Source of the DNA: Calonectria ilicicola
Lineage: Eukaryota; Ascomycota; Sordariomycetes; Hypocreales; Nectriaceae
Assembly (NCBI GenBank): GCA_020809705.1
Contig: CP085825.1
Location: 5,332,001-5,396,000 of the forward strand
Reading direction: 5' to 3'
DNA: 64,000 nt
Positions 34,871-49,508 of this stretch are shown here, one piece after another. Below the pieces are notes generated by a model that worked only from the letters and a program-made list of their open reading frames with translations, had not been told where the DNA came from and ran no database searches. The position numbers and the translations under genes are program-made. Within the stretch, counting starts at the first letter, position 1, and each line of letters starts with the position of its first letter.

Positions 34871-37385
34871 AAAAAGAAGTTTAAAAAATAAGTAAAAAAA
34901 GATAAAAATAATTATTAAACTAAAAATAATAATAATATATTTAAAATTATAAAATAATTAAAAACTTTATTATAATTTAAATTACTATCTTTATAAGTAA
35001 ATAATAAAATTTATATTATTAATAATAATTAAATAAAAATATTATATTTAATACTACTTAAAAGAAAAACTAATTTTAATAATATTTTTAATTTATAAGC
35101 TAATCTTCTAAAACTATAATTATACTTTATTTTAATTAAAATAATAATAAATAATCTTAAAATTAAAAATACTTTAATTTATATTAAAAATATAGCCCTA
35201 AATATAAATAATATAATTATAAATTTTTTAAAAATAATATAAAAAATTCTTAAAAAATTTATAAGGTAAATTATATAAGATTTATCTTTAAGTTAAATAT
35301 TATTCTTTAATATTTAAAATAATAATAATAATAATAATAATAATAATTAAATCTAATAAAAGAAATATATTTCTATTAAAATTATAAGAATTAATATTTT
35401 TACTTTTTTATATAAAAAAAAATTAGAAAGATTAATTAAATACTACCTTATATATATAATGATTATAAAATAAATCTTATACTTATAATAATTTAATATA
35501 TTATTTAAAAAATTAATAATAAATCTTATAATAGCTTTTATATATAATATTAAATACGCTTTAAAAAATAAATAAGTAATTATACTTATTATAGCTAATA
35601 TTTAAACTATATTTAATATAATATTAAAAAATAAACTTATATATAAATTTTACTTATAAAAATAATTAATCTAAATTATATTATAAATTATCTTTTTTAT
35701 AATAAATAAAATAATAAAAATTAAATTTTAAAGTATAATAATTAAAATTAAATTATTTAAATATAAACTTTTATAAAAATCTTTTATATTATTAATCTTC
35801 TTTTTATTATATATAAAGCTAATTTATAAACTTAAATAATTAAATCTTTTTAAAAAATTAAAATAATTTTATTTTAGTATTATTAAATATAATAAATATA
35901 TAAATAATATAATAATTTTTTAAATTAATAATAATTTATATTAAATAATTTAAAATATTATATATAATTTAAAAAATTTATTAAATAAAATAAAAATAAT
36001 AAAATTATTTTTAATTTAAATAAAATAAAGATTATATATTTTAATTATAAATAAAATAATAATATTAATTTACTAATATTTTATAAAAATATATTAAAAA
36101 TAATTAATAAGTTATTTTATTAATTAAAATATTTAACTAAATTATAAATTAAAATTTAATTATTATATAAATATATAAATTATTCAAGTTAAAATAATAT
36201 TATTCTTCCTTTATAATATAATTAATATAATTTATAATCTTAATTTAAAAGTAATAAAAAAAGATATATAATTATATATTAAATTAATATTTTTTTATAA
36301 TATAAAAGTCTAGTTTTTAAATGAAATAATAATAATTAATTATAAAAAGAATTAATATATAAATATAATTAGATAGATAAATAAAATATATAAAACCTTT
36401 ATAATAGTATTTAGATTAATTATTTTAATTTAATTAATAATATCTTTCCTAACTTTTTATAAAAAAATAAATATTTTATTAATTAATTAAATTATAAAAA
36501 CTTAATATTAAAAATTTATAATTTATATATATTATCTTAATAAAAGCTATTTACTTATTTATAAAATAAAATATAATATATTTAAAAAATTAAATTATAA
36601 AACCTTTAAACTTTAAAAAACTATATACTTTATTTTTAAAACACTATATCCTAAATTTCTTTACTCTTTCTTTTTTATTTACTTCCTTTAAAATCTATTT
36701 AAGGAAAGTATAATAAAGCTTTTCTTTAAGTAATTAAAGTAAATTCTATTTTAAAATATTATAATATATATAGATAGTTTAAAGGAAGAAGAAAATATTA
36801 AATATAGATTTATATTATATTATAATAATTAATAATATAATTATAATTTTAAATAATTTAAATTAATTTAAATTAATTAAGATATTTAATATTAAAGTAA
36901 GAGATATATTTAAAAATTTTAAAAGAGCTTTTAAAATTATTTTTTATATATTAAATATTTATATATATTAAATACTTATTAATTACTTAAACTTTAAATA
37001 AACTTTAAATATCTTAAAAAGCTTTTTATATTAAAAATTATATTTTATTATTTTCTTATAATTAAATTATATTATAATAATTTTATTTATTATTATAAAA
37101 GATTTAATTATAAAGAATATAAAAATTATTATTTTTATAAACAATAAAAATTTTTAATATATATTTTTTATTATTATAAAATATTAATTAAATTATATTT
37201 AAAGTTAATACTTTTAATATAAGAAATAATATTTTATATAATAAAATTAATTTTTAATAAATTTATTAAATATATAATAAAAATAGATTTTTTTATAAAG
37301 ATCTACTCTTATTAACTATAAAATAATAATATATTAATATAATTTATTTTTTTTTAATATTTTTTTTATATTTTCTTTTTTTTAT
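34870..37385. other. Decayed AT-rich sequence, unassigned
   Basis: Long decayed body. An AAT-type trinucleotide run is at about 35320-35348. No motif identified on either strand. Confidence 0.4.
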
Positions 37386-37387
37386 TA

Positions 37388-37660
37388 TTTTAATAAATTA
37401 TAAGCTCTAACCTAAAGAGAGCTTTAAAGCTATAATAATAATAAATATAAATAAATTTAACTATATAATTTACCTAACTAAAATACAATTAACTTTATAA
37501 TAAGATTACTTTTATAAAAACTTAAATAATTATACTTAAAATAACTTCTTTTATTAAAATTATAAATCCTAATATATATTTTTTATTACCTTTAATATAA
37601 TATTATTTAAATATTATATTCTTTAAAATTATAATTTAAATTATTTAAATATTAAAAAAT
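37388..37660 (+). repeat. Family A element, left part
   Basis: Starts TTTTAATAAATTATAAGCTC and follows the long form for about 270 bp (including AAAGCTATAATAATAATAAA and ATATATTTTTTATTACCTTT), then stops where the tRNA-like sequence begins. Confidence 0.75.
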
Positions 37661-37663
37661 ATT

Positions 37664-37739
37664 AGCATTATAATGCAGTGGTTAGCACGCTATATAGCGC
37701 CTCCATATAGAGACCAAGGTTCGATTCCCTGTGCCGCCC
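37664..37739 (+). tRNA. tRNA-like sequence, probably a decayed tRNA pseudogene or SINE head
   Basis: Clear internal promoter words: a box-A-like TAATGCAGTGG at 37671-37681 and an intact box B GGTTCGATTCC at 37718-37728. D-arm ATGC/GCAC with an AGTGGTTA loop, a T-arm with 4 of 5 pairs, and an anticodon stem CTATA/TATAG. The 3' acceptor strand TGCCGCC is GC-rich, but its 5' partner is AGCATTA. Most of the differences from the complementary GGCGGCA are G-to-A or C-to-T. The anticodon loop is 11 nt instead of 7, so no anticodon can be assigned. Not expected to be a functional tRNA. Confidence 0.55.
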
Positions 37740-37978
37740 CTAATCTAGGTTAATGGATTTTTCTTTGTTATTAATAATTATATATTAATTATATATTAAT
37801 TGTAAAAAGGCTATTTAGGAGGTTTTTTATCCCTAGAGGGCTTTTCCTACCTAATATAAAGGCTGAAAAACCAAGCTAAATATATAGTACTTAGTATGCT
37901 CTTAGGTAAAAGTAGTAGTTTAGGCTATAACTAATCTTATAAGCTTATAGGTTCTAGTTGAGCTGCTAGATAGGGGTT
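37740..37978. repeat. Less decayed tail after the tRNA-like sequence, possible tRNA-derived SINE body
   Basis: Retains C/G words (TTAGGAGG, CCCTAGAGGGC, GAGCTGCTAGATAGGGG) and ends in a T/A homopolymer at about 37979-37998. A tRNA head plus a unique body and homopolymer end is the layout of a SINE, but only one copy is visible here. Confidence 0.35.
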
Positions 37979-37998
37979 TTTTTTTAAAAAAAAGAACT

Positions 37999-40900
37999 TA
38001 AATTTATAAATTAAAAGATATATTATAAAGAGTAATATAATTATCTAATTAAAATATTATTATATAAATAATAATAAGATAATATATATTTTAAAATATT
38101 ATATTTTATAATTAAATAATTTATAAAGAATATTTATTTTTTTTAATTTAATATATAATATTTACTATTAATACTATTATATTATTTAGTTTCTTTTTAT
38201 AATTTAATTTAATAAGTTTTTAATATAAGTTATATCTAGTATACTAATAATAATAATATAAAAAATTATTATTATTATATCTTTTATATTATATATTTTA
38301 TATTAATTATTTTATAATATAATATAATAATATTTTATTTTATTATTTTTAATATAATTTATAAGAATTAATATATTTATATAAAATCTAATATAATATT
38401 ATAAATTTATTTAAATTATTCTTCTTTTTATTAAATTATTCTAAAATCCTTATTATATTTTATTAAATTTAATTCTATTAGATATTATATTTATTATAAT
38501 AAGTTTATATTAGATTATATTTAGTAAAATATTTAATATATTGATAAATATTATAAAGAAAAAAATAAATTAAATAATTCAAGAATTAATATTAAGATTA
38601 AATAATATAAATTATAATAATTATAATAGAATATTTACTTTAATTATTTTTATTAATTATTAAGGTTTTATATTTTATATATTATTAAAATATATATAAA
38701 TATTAATTATTAAAAAAAGAAAATAAAAAAAATATTATAAATATTTTTATTAATTTATTTTATTATCTTTAATTCTTATAATTAATTATAAAGGAAACCT
38801 AGCTCTAAATTTACTAAAGAAAGCTATTAAAGCTTTTATACTTTCTTAATAAAGAAGATTTCATAAAATTATTATAATTTAATATTAATACTTTTAATTA
38901 ACTTAAAATTAAATTAAGTATAATTTATAAATAATTTAAAATTATTTTTTTTTATAATTTAAGTTATAATATAAATAAAAACTTATTCTTAACTTATAGA
39001 CTTAATATTAGGCTAGTTAATTAGCTTATTAGATTTATTTATTAAAAGTATTTAAGTTTATAGCTACCTTAAACTTATTTGATTAAATTATTAGGTAATT
39101 AATCTTTATTTATTAGAAAATAAATAATAAATAATTAAATAAGTTAAGGAAATTATTATATATATATTTAAAATTATAAATAAAAAATAATAAGATTTAA
39201 TAAAATAATTATTAAATTATATTAAATTAAGATTTTAAATAAAGTAATTTTTATAATAAGATAATTATAATATTATATTTAATATTTATTTATATAAAAA
39301 GTAAATATCTTTTCTTTTTAAAATATCTATTTTATACTATATACAATACTATTTTATTTAATTTTATTATATTAATAATACTATTATTTATTCTAATATT
39401 AGAACTAGAACTATTAAATATATTTATTTTAATTTAAGTAAATATTATTTTTATATTTTTAATTTTAAATAATATAAATAGATTATTTATAATAAAATAG
39501 TTTAATTATAATTTATCTTTAAATTTGTTATATATTATAATAATTACTAATATATTTAAAGATAAACTATTATTAGTATTAAATAATCTAATTATAATTA
39601 ATAATAAATAAAATATATATAATCTTTTACTTAATATAATATCTAAATTTAGTATTAGCCTCTTTAATAAAAATAATAAAACTAATATTACTATTATTAT
39701 AATTAAAGTTTAGTTATTTAACCTTAATATATTAAAGTATTATATAAGTATTAATAATATTTAATAAATTCTTTAATTATAAGAATTAATAAGCTATAAT
39801 TTAATTATATTAAGATTAATAGGGGTAATTTTTACTAAGAAACTACTTAATATAATTAAAGTATTTAATATTATATTATTAAATCTTATATCTTTTTTAA
39901 AAAATAAATAATTTTTAAATATAATAATTAAAATATTATTATTAAGGTTATTTAAAGAATTAATTATTAGATTATAATTAAGAATATTAATAACTTTTTT
40001 AATATATATAAATATAATATTTAATTAAAATTAAAAGTTATATTTAATAGTTATTTTTATATAAAAATTAAATTATAAATTAATATAAATTAAAAAAGTT
40101 ATAAAAATTTAAAATATATAAAAATCTTTATATAAACTTTTTATTAAATTTAATAATTATAAATAAATTAATAATTAAATAAATTTATAGTATTTTAATT
40201 ATATATTATTAAGTTTTAAAGTTTTTTATATAATAATAATTTATTTAAATTAATAATTAAACTTATAAAACTAATAATAGAAGGGAAAATAGGAAATATT
40301 CTAATATTTATTAAATATTAATTATTAATTTTAATTATATAATAATATATTAAATTAAAGAAAATAAAAGAAATTAAATTATTAAATATTATTAATATTT
40401 ATAAAGTAATGTATTATAATTATAAAAATTATTCTTAAATAGAAAGAAATATTTAAATAAATACTTTTATTAAAAAATCTTTAATATAATAATTTTTAAA
40501 TAAAAGGAATTATATTAAAATCTTTAGCTTAATAATTGTTATTAATAATATTTTTTTTACTATTTTTTTATATTTTAAAAGATTAATAAAATATCAATAT
40601 AATTTTAATAATAATTATAGAAATTATAATATTAATAATTAGTAAAATATAATATTAAAATTAATATAATATAAAATAAATAAAGCTTTTAATTATCTTT
40701 TTATTATTTAGAAATTAATATTTATATTTATATAAAGTAAAAAGAATTAGCTCTTTATATTTAAATAAATTAATATAATCTCTTTTACTTTTTAATCTTT
40801 AAATAATAAAAGATATAAACCTATAATTTTATTATTAATATATATAATTATTAAAAAATATTTAAAATAAATTTATAATTATAATAAGCTTATTATATAA

Positions 40901-41340
40901 ATACCTTATTATAAGCTTTCTTTTATAAAAGAATCTTATAATATTATTATAAAAAGAATAAAATTATTAATAATTATATATTTTATAAAAATAATAATTA
41001 TTAGAAAATAATATATACTTCTATTTATATTATATTATAAATTTTAATAAATATATATTTAATATTTAAGATATTTTAGACTTTAATTATTAACTTAAAT
41101 TTATAAAGATTATATATTTTATATATATTTTTTATCATATTAAATATATTTTAAATATTTTGTTATAAAAAGTGCTAGTAATAATTAAAATAGGATTTTA
41201 ATTAAAAATATTATTATATAATAGAAAAAGTAAATATAAATATAAATAAGTTTTAAAAATAAGATATATATAATTTTATATTATCTTCTTAAATATATAA
41301 TATATTAATATTATTATAGAAAAGATAGTAATATATAAAA
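37999..41340. other. Decayed AT-rich sequence, probably a transposon body
   Basis: No element ends found. On the plus strand at about 40840-41150 a reading with stops retains charged and aromatic spacing suggestive of a former protein, but I could not assign a family. Confidence 0.4.
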
Positions 41341-41345
41341 TTAAA

Positions 41346-41900
41346 TCACTACTCATATCCTATTATACTAATTATATCCTATTAATTATTTAATTAAACT
41401 ATTATTTATATTTTCTATTTTAATATAATATCCATTTAAAGCAATCTTTTTTTCCTTTTCTTTCATTATTATATATCTTTAATTATTTTATTTAATATAT
41501 ATATTTATTTATAATCTTTACTATTTATTTTTTTTAAAAATCTCTTTTATTTATTATTTAAAAAAGATCTTTTATTTTTAAATTTAATATTTTTAAATAT
41601 TTTAAAATATTTTAAAATTAATTTTATTATTTATTATTATTTTTAAATAAAGATTTTATTTTTATTTATAAAATTTATTTTTAAAAAAATTTATATTTTT
41701 AAGAAATAAAATAAATCCTAATTTTATTATTTATATTATTTATTTAATATACTTTTTTTACTTTCTTTTAAAATATTTAAAGATATTTTTAATTAATTAA
41801 ATTAAATTAAATTTTATTAATTTAAATTAATTAATTAATATATTTAGCTATAAATTTGCTTTCTAAAGGATTATTACTAATATAAATAATACATTATTTA
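41346..41900 (+). repeat. Family B element, right part missing
   Basis: Begins CACTACTCATATCCTATTAT and follows family B for about 550 bp to AATACATTATTTAT, then diverges. It lacks the usual right end, so it is truncated or interrupted. Confidence 0.7.
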
Positions 41901-41904
41901 TTAG

Positions 41905-44145
41905 TTTTTTATATATTATATTTTATATTATTAATATTATTTATATTAAATTTTTTTATTAATATTATTTAATTTTTATTTTTTAATTAAAAACCCCTTT
42001 TTATTATTAATTTTAATCTCTTAATAAATTTATTTATATTTTTACTTAAATAATCTTATTTATCTTTTTTTATTTTAAATTTTTTTAAAATATATAATAA
42101 ACTTTAAATATATTAAAAAGTTTAATAAAAAGAAAATTATTTAAAACTTATTTAATTTTATTTATTAAAAATAAAATAATTTTATAAATAGTAAATTTTA
42201 TTACTATTTAATTCAGATTTATAGCTTAAAAGCTAATAATAAACTCTTTTATTAAATTTAGCTTTATATATAAATAGATTATTTTAAGATTAAATAAAAT
42301 AAATATTTAATTTTATTTTAATAAATCTATAAATATTAAATTATAAAAAAATAAAGTATTTTATATTAATAATATTAATAAAGTTAAATATATTTTTTTA
42401 AAATTAATGTTATAATAATTTTAATAACTAAGATTATTAATAATAATAATAAAGATAATTATAAAAATAATTATAAAGTTAATTATAAAGGTAATTATAA
42501 AAGTAATTATAATAATAATATAAATAAGTTAATAATAAATTATAAGAACCTCTTAAAAAGAATTAATTCTTTATTATATAAATAAAAGTAAGTTTAATAG
42601 CTCTTTTATTCTACTTATTAGACTAAGTGTATATAATTTAAAAAATATAATTCTTTAAATTAAATACTTTATATTATAATTAATTATATTAAAAGCTAAT
42701 TTTAAATAAAGTGAAAGTTATTTTATAATAGATTCTAATATAAGTTTATATTTTTGAAGATAAAGATCTTTATTATTTAGATTTTTTTATTAAGTATTTT
42801 ATAATTAATATATTATAATTTTATAAATTTATAATATTTATTATTATAAATTTAGTAAAATAGATTTAAAAAATCTTTTTTAAATATTTAAGCTTAATTT
42901 ATTAAAAATTAATTAGATTTAGTTATTTATTTTAAATATTTTTCTTTAAATAAAACTAATATAGTATATATTAGATATTTATTATATTTTTAATCTAGTT
43001 AATTATTATTAATAATTTATTTATATATTTAGATTTATTATAAATATATATATTATAAGAAATTAAAGGATTTAATTTTAATTTAAAAAAAGCTTATTAT
43101 ATTTAATTTTTATTATTCTTTTATTATATATTATATACTTAATTATAATTAATAATTTTTTAATTATATTAAATATATTAAAAGATATATTATAATATTC
43201 TTAAATAATATTTAAAAATTAATTAATAATATTTTATTTTATTTATTAATTAAGATAATAAAGAATATTTATATTTTTTAATATAAATATAATAAATTTT
43301 AATTTAAAAATTTATTAAAGTTTTTATTGATTTAATAAATATATATTAAATATATATTTATTTAATTTAAAAAAAATAATTCTTTTTATATAAATATTAT
43401 AATTAATTAAAAAAAAATTATAAAATAAAATTTTAATAAATATTTTAATAAATATTTTAATTATTATTTTTAAAATTATATAATATAAAAAGCTTTTTAT
43501 AATAAAAAGAATTTAAAAAGTTTATCTTATTTCTTTAAAAGATTATAGAATTAATTATAAAAATTTTTTAGAAGTTTTAATAATTATTTTTTAATCATAA
43601 AAAGATTAGTTTAATTTTTATAATAAATAAGTTAAGTTTATTTTAAATAAAGCTAAAATTAATATATATAATTATAAAATAAATAAAGCTAAAATTAATA
43701 TATATAATTATAAAATAAATTAATTATAAATTAAAATATATTAAATAAAATTTAAAATAATATAAATAAAATTATAATTAATATTAATCTTATAAAAATA
43801 ATTATAAAAAATTAAATTTATTAAGATTAAATTAAGAAAATTAAAAATATTAATAAAAAAGTTATTTATATTATAAAAATATCTAGTATATATAAACTAA
43901 ATCTACTACCTAATATCTTTAAAATTAATAAACTTTAATTTTTAAATAAAATATTTAATATATAATTATAAATAAAGAATTCTAAAATTAATAAAATATG
44001 TATAATAAGAATTAGCTTTTTTAAAATAAAATATATTTATTAAATAACAATATTAAATTAATTAAAAATAATAATATATAAGTTTAAGAATTATTAATTA
44101 ATAAATCATAAAAATATTAAAAAATTTCTTAAGTTTTTATTAATA
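41905..44145. other. Decayed AT-rich sequence, unassigned
   Basis: Contains a short imperfect array of AATTATAAAG-type units at about 42455-42520 and a 50-bp direct duplication near 43647-43725 (AAATAAAGCTAAAATTAAT twice). No element ends or coding motif recognised. Confidence 0.4.
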
Positions 44146-44354
44146 TATAGATTTTAATTAATAATTGTATTTTCATTAAATATTAAATAAAAGAAAAGCA
44201 CTTTTAATTACTTAAATAAATACTATCTAACCTTCCTTTTTCCTTAAGCTTAAAATCTATATAAGATCTATTTATATATATATAATATTATACCTCCCTT
44301 AATCTCTATAAATAAATCTTACTTCTTTTTAAATCTTATTTATTTAATTCTTAT

Positions 44355-44565
44355 ATAAAGGGCTAGTCCTGGGTTTATTTAACCTAAAGGGTGCTCTATA
44401 TTGGTCTATCTAAAGCTAAGAAGGAAGAAGAAGAAAACAATCAGAAGAACGTGTTCTTCTAATTATATATGCCTTAGTATACCCTCGCTACCAATATAGT
44501 CATAAAGCTTAATCTAGGTGGATATGGTATAGCTGTAATCCTCTGCCAGGCTTTAGCTTATAATA
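44355..44565 (-). repeat. 3' LTR of the gypsy element
   Basis: 211 bp, no gaps against the other LTR, about 37 differences, all transitions. Its outer TGTGACA end has become TATAATA. Confidence 0.9.
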
Positions 44566-44568
44566 TTA

Positions 44569-44581
44569 TCCCCCTCTTTTC
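44569..44581 (-). other. Polypurine tract of the gypsy element
   Basis: On the minus strand AAAAGAGGGGGA lies directly upstream of the 3' LTR, the primer site for plus-strand DNA synthesis in LTR retroelements. Confidence 0.8.
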
Positions 44582-44599
44582 TAAATGGTAACTTTACTG

Positions 44600-47500
44600 C
44601 TTTAGTGCTATATACTTGCTTACTAGGCTATCTAATTCTATAATCGGCCTATAGATAGCTTTATATATATTTAGGGCTTTTAATTCTATTAAGAACTTTA
44701 TTAGTTGTTAAGTAGGTTCTTTATAGTTATATTATTAAATAAGAGTTTTTTAGATTTTGCTTTATTTTTATTGCTTTTACTTAGTATATAGGATTTCTTT
44801 GATTATTTATTTATTTTTATTATTTATTTAAATTAGTAGGGATTAAAAGTTATTTTATTATTATTTTAGTAAAAGATCTTATTATGCTTTTTTTAAAAGA
44901 TTAATATAAAATTATAAATATATTATTTTAAATATATTAATCTTTATTATATATATATTTATTATTTTTATTATAATATATTATTAATATAGCTAATCTA
45001 GCTTCTTATAAGACCTAGGGAACTTATAATTAATTAAATTAATCTAAACCTTATCTTTAACCTTAAATCTTTTTATTAATATTTATTTTTTATTTATTAT
45101 TTATTTATAATATTATTATATTATAATTATTATAATCTATATAAATTCTATAATATTTTAAATCTTTTATAATAAATTCCTAGCCTAAGCCTTATTATTA
45201 CTTAATAATAACTTTATAATAATCTTTTAAATTTTAAAAAACTTTATATAATATTTATACTTTAAAAAAAAAGAACTTATCTTTATAACCAAATTCTTAT
45301 AATTATTTAATATTAATTATATTATTAAAAGATAATAATCTTAATTTTTTTACAAATAGTAAATATATACTTATAAATATATTTAGATTTTCTAGTTTAT
45401 CCATTCTAGCCTCCTATTAGTCTACAGGTAGTATATTATATTAAGCTATTATATAATATTAGCTAGCTTATAGAAGGCTTACTAGAACCTACTAATCTAA
45501 TTATTCTCTTAATTATTAATAATAGACTAGGATATTCTATATAATCTATAATAATAGCTAAGGAACTATTCTATATAGGCTTCTACTTTTATTATAAGTA
45601 TAACTTTAAGTATAATAGCTTATATAAATTAATTAATTATTATTTATAAATATTAAGACTTATTTTTATTTATTAGAGGAAGATCTATTATAAAATCTAT
45701 AATTAAATTACTTTATAGCTATTTTGGAATTAGTAAAGGCTTTAATAACCCTCTTTTTAACTACTGCTAGATATAACTTCTTCTATAGATTTAATAATTA
45801 ATAATAAACTAATAAACTAGCTGCAATAATCCTAGCTAAAAGAATTACCTTAATACTAAGGCTATTATATTATTATAGCTTAAGTAACCTCTAGTAATAG
45901 CATTATGCTCCATTTGTATAATATAAGTATATAGTACCTTTATATTAATCTTACTACTAAATACCTATAACCAGTCTCGGAAGGTCAACCAACCTTTAGT
46001 ATCTAAAGCATATTCTAAGATCTAAACCTTTAAATCTAACTTAAATAGTAGACTTTGCTCTTATTACTATATTATAGTATATACACTTATATAAATCTTA
46101 TTTATAGTAATAGCTTAATCCTATAAATCTTATAACTCCAGATAATTAAAGAAAATCACTATTTATAGTATCTTTACCTAGACTACCTAAAGAATAATTT
46201 ACTTCGGTATAATTACTTTATTCTATAGAATAGCTAATTAAGGGATTAATTATAAATAATAGTCTTATTTTTTAAGATCTTTAATCCCCTTAGGTATATC
46301 TTGCTCTCTATAGCTTAATATATTTAATACTATTATCTTATTATTAGATTAATATTTAAGTTAAAAATTATATTTTAATAATTATTTTATTTAATAATTT
46401 TATTATTTTATAAAATATTAATATTTTATAAAATATATTAGGTTTTTATAATTTATAATAATAATAAATAAATTATAATTATATAATTTTATTTTTTAAG
46501 TATTTAAATAATATATAATTATTAATATTTTTTTATTATAAATTAAATAATTATATTTTATTAAGCTTAATTATTATAAGTAAAAGATAATTAGTTAATA
46601 ATAGCCCTACTTATCTTCTTAAATTAATACTTCTCTTAATATATTATTTAAGTAATTAACTTTAAAAAATATTAATTTATTTAGATTTTATTATTATAAT
46701 ATAAAAGCTTTATAAAATCTATATTTAAATTCTTAAAAAGCTATTTCCTTATTAAATTTTTATTTAAAGATAATCCCTTTTTAAATTAATATTATTAAAA
46801 GAACTAATATTTTTATAAAGTTTAGTATAAAGATCTAATAGTAATTTATAAAGTCTAAAAAACTTTATATACTTTTTATTATCTAAGGTACTTTTTATTT
46901 ATAAGTTATTTATTACTTTTTTAAATTATAAAATACTTCTTTTCTAGTTTATATAATAAATCCTAGGTATTTTATCTTTTAAATTATAAACTTATACTTC
47001 TTTAGATCTAGATATAATCTAGTAATAGCTAAGATATAGAGTACCTTCTATACCTTTACTAGATAATCCTTTTTTAAATTATTAGAATAAATTAATATAT
47101 TATTTAAATAGGCTATAGTAAAGTTATTTAAAAAGTTTTATAATATCTTATTTATATATCTTTAGAATATAGTAGATATATTGCTTAGATCAAATGGGTA
47201 TATTAGCCACTTATATAGCCTAAACTAGGTCCGGAAGACAGTCTTAGCCTTATACCCTTTAGCTATTCGGACCTTATAGAAGGTAGCAATCATATCTAGC
47301 TTAGTAAACTACTTAGCTTTAGATAGGTTTTGTAGTATCTTTATAATCAAGGGAAGAGGATATTGGTCCTGCTATATAATAGCATTAAGTGTATAGTAAT
47401 TATAATAAAAGTATAGTCCTTCTTTAGGCTTCCTAATAAACAATACTAGGGCGCTAGTAGCCGAGCTATTAGCTTGGATAAATCCTTTATCTAATAGATC

Positions 47501-49450
47501 CTTAAAAGTCTTTCTAAGGATTAATAATTCCTTTTTAAATATATTATATAAAGGTCCTTAAAAGAGCGATAGTTTATCCCTAAATTTATCTTATTATAAA
47601 TTAACTTTATAATTAATATTTAATTAATATAATAATAATTTAATTACTTTTATTATTAAAAATAATTCTTTAAATTTATTAAATAATATAATTAGAACTT
47701 ATTTCTTTAGGTCTTCTTTAATCTTCTATTAAAAGGCTTCTTTAATATCTTTTAAGTTAATAGATTGTATTAATAATACTACTAGACCATATATTCTATA
47801 CAAGCAGCAACATTTAGCTATAAAGGTTATAGCTATAATATAATAAGCTACCTATATCTAACGGATTTCTAAGATTTCTTCTTCACTAGCAAGCTATAGT
47901 TTAATTCTAGCTACCCTATAGGTAATATACTCCTTTACTATATTATAAATAATCTTATTTACCTTTAATTAAGGCTTACTTAGGAATAAATCCTCTTCTA
48001 GGCCTTTTATAGTGTAGGTATATAGCCTTTGCTTATAACCTTTTACCTTAAGGGTCAATACTATAACCCTAGAGGTATAAATCCTTTCCTTAGATTTAAT
48101 AAAGTTACTAAGCTATTATAGCTTTTTCTTAATATATAGAAGAGCTAGCTAATTAATTAGATCTTTACTTATAAGAATAAAAGTATTATAGCTTATATTA
48201 ATAAGAGCTTAAATAAATTAATTATTAACTCTTACTTTAATTAAAGCTAATTTATTAATTATTATAAGCTTTTATTTTATTTACTTTTAAAAATCTTCTT
48301 TAAATAACTTTAATACTTAACTTTATATTAGAGCTCCTTATTTTCCAAGTCTTCACCCTTACTAATAAATAAATCTAACTTTATAAAGTTAATATTATTA
48401 GCTTACTTAACTTTTTTTATATAAGATTATTAAATTATTAATTAGTAAATTAGATAAAAGACCTTTAAGTAATTAAGGCTTTTATAATTAAAATAATATT
48501 ATATATCTTAATCTTAATTATTAGTAGACTATTTATAAAAGGTTGGTTTTTTAATAGCTATCTTACCTATTATTAGTATATTACTTTTATAATTTTTAAT
48601 TACTTTAAGAACTTAAGAAATATAATCTTGCCTTTAGCTAGTAATAGATTTCTTTTTTCTAAGCTTTTAAATTTCTTTAGCTTCTAAGCTATATCCTATA
48701 TTTAAGTTAATTAGCTTATATAATTATATAGTAGGTCTATTATAATTAAATTATATTATAATTATAAATTTAATATATCTTTTAAAAAAATAATCTTAAC
48801 TTAATTAATTTATTAAAAGTCTTTTATATTTATTATAATCTACTTAAACTTAAATAAAAAGCTTATAAAAAAGATATTCTTATTTTATTAAAAGATTTAT
48901 AAAAATACTACTATATATATCTATAAATTAGTATCCTTATATATACAATCTAAATAATATATAAAGTCTATAGAATTATAATAATCTCTAAATCCTTTAA
49001 TAATATAAAAAATAACCACTACTTTTTAAAATCTTATTACTAAATATAAATTAATTAAATATTAAAACTTTTAATTTAATATATAAAAATAAATATTTAA
49101 CTTTAATTTATCTCTTATTTATTATAATTATATTAAATATTTATAATAATCACTTAAAAACTTTAATAAATTTAAAAGCAGCTTTTACTTTAAAAAAACT
49201 ATTAAAAGATATTAATATCCAGCCTAATTAAACCTAATAACTTCACCTTAACTAAGACCTTCAGGCTCTCCTTAGAGCATTCTTATAGCAATATTAATCT
49301 CTTTATTATACTACTCTATTAAGCTCTTAACTATATAATCTACTTCTAAATTGAGGCTAAAACCACACTTAATCCCTACTATATAAGCTATACTAGCCAC
49401 TATTAGATTACCTTATCTAGTATTAAGCTACTAGATCCTTAATCCACTAT
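44600..49450 (-). pseudogene. Decayed gag-pol of the gypsy element
   Basis: Reverse transcriptase reads on the minus strand at 47540-47150: LRKTFKDLLDKGFIQANSS, LFIRKPKEGLYF, NYYTLNAI, DQYPLPLI, FTKLDM (about 47315-47290) and the YPFDLSN stretch where family members have PFGL(A/T)NAP. Stops occur at codons one transition from Gln, Trp or Arg (for example between SKAK and FTKLD). The catalytic YxDD region lies downstream in more decayed sequence. Integrase and protease positions follow the usual order but I could not read them reliably. Confidence 0.85.
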
Positions 49451-49508
49451 TATACCTACAAATATCTTAATTAATAGTTTATATTAAAGTTGGTTGAGCT
49501 TTAGATAT

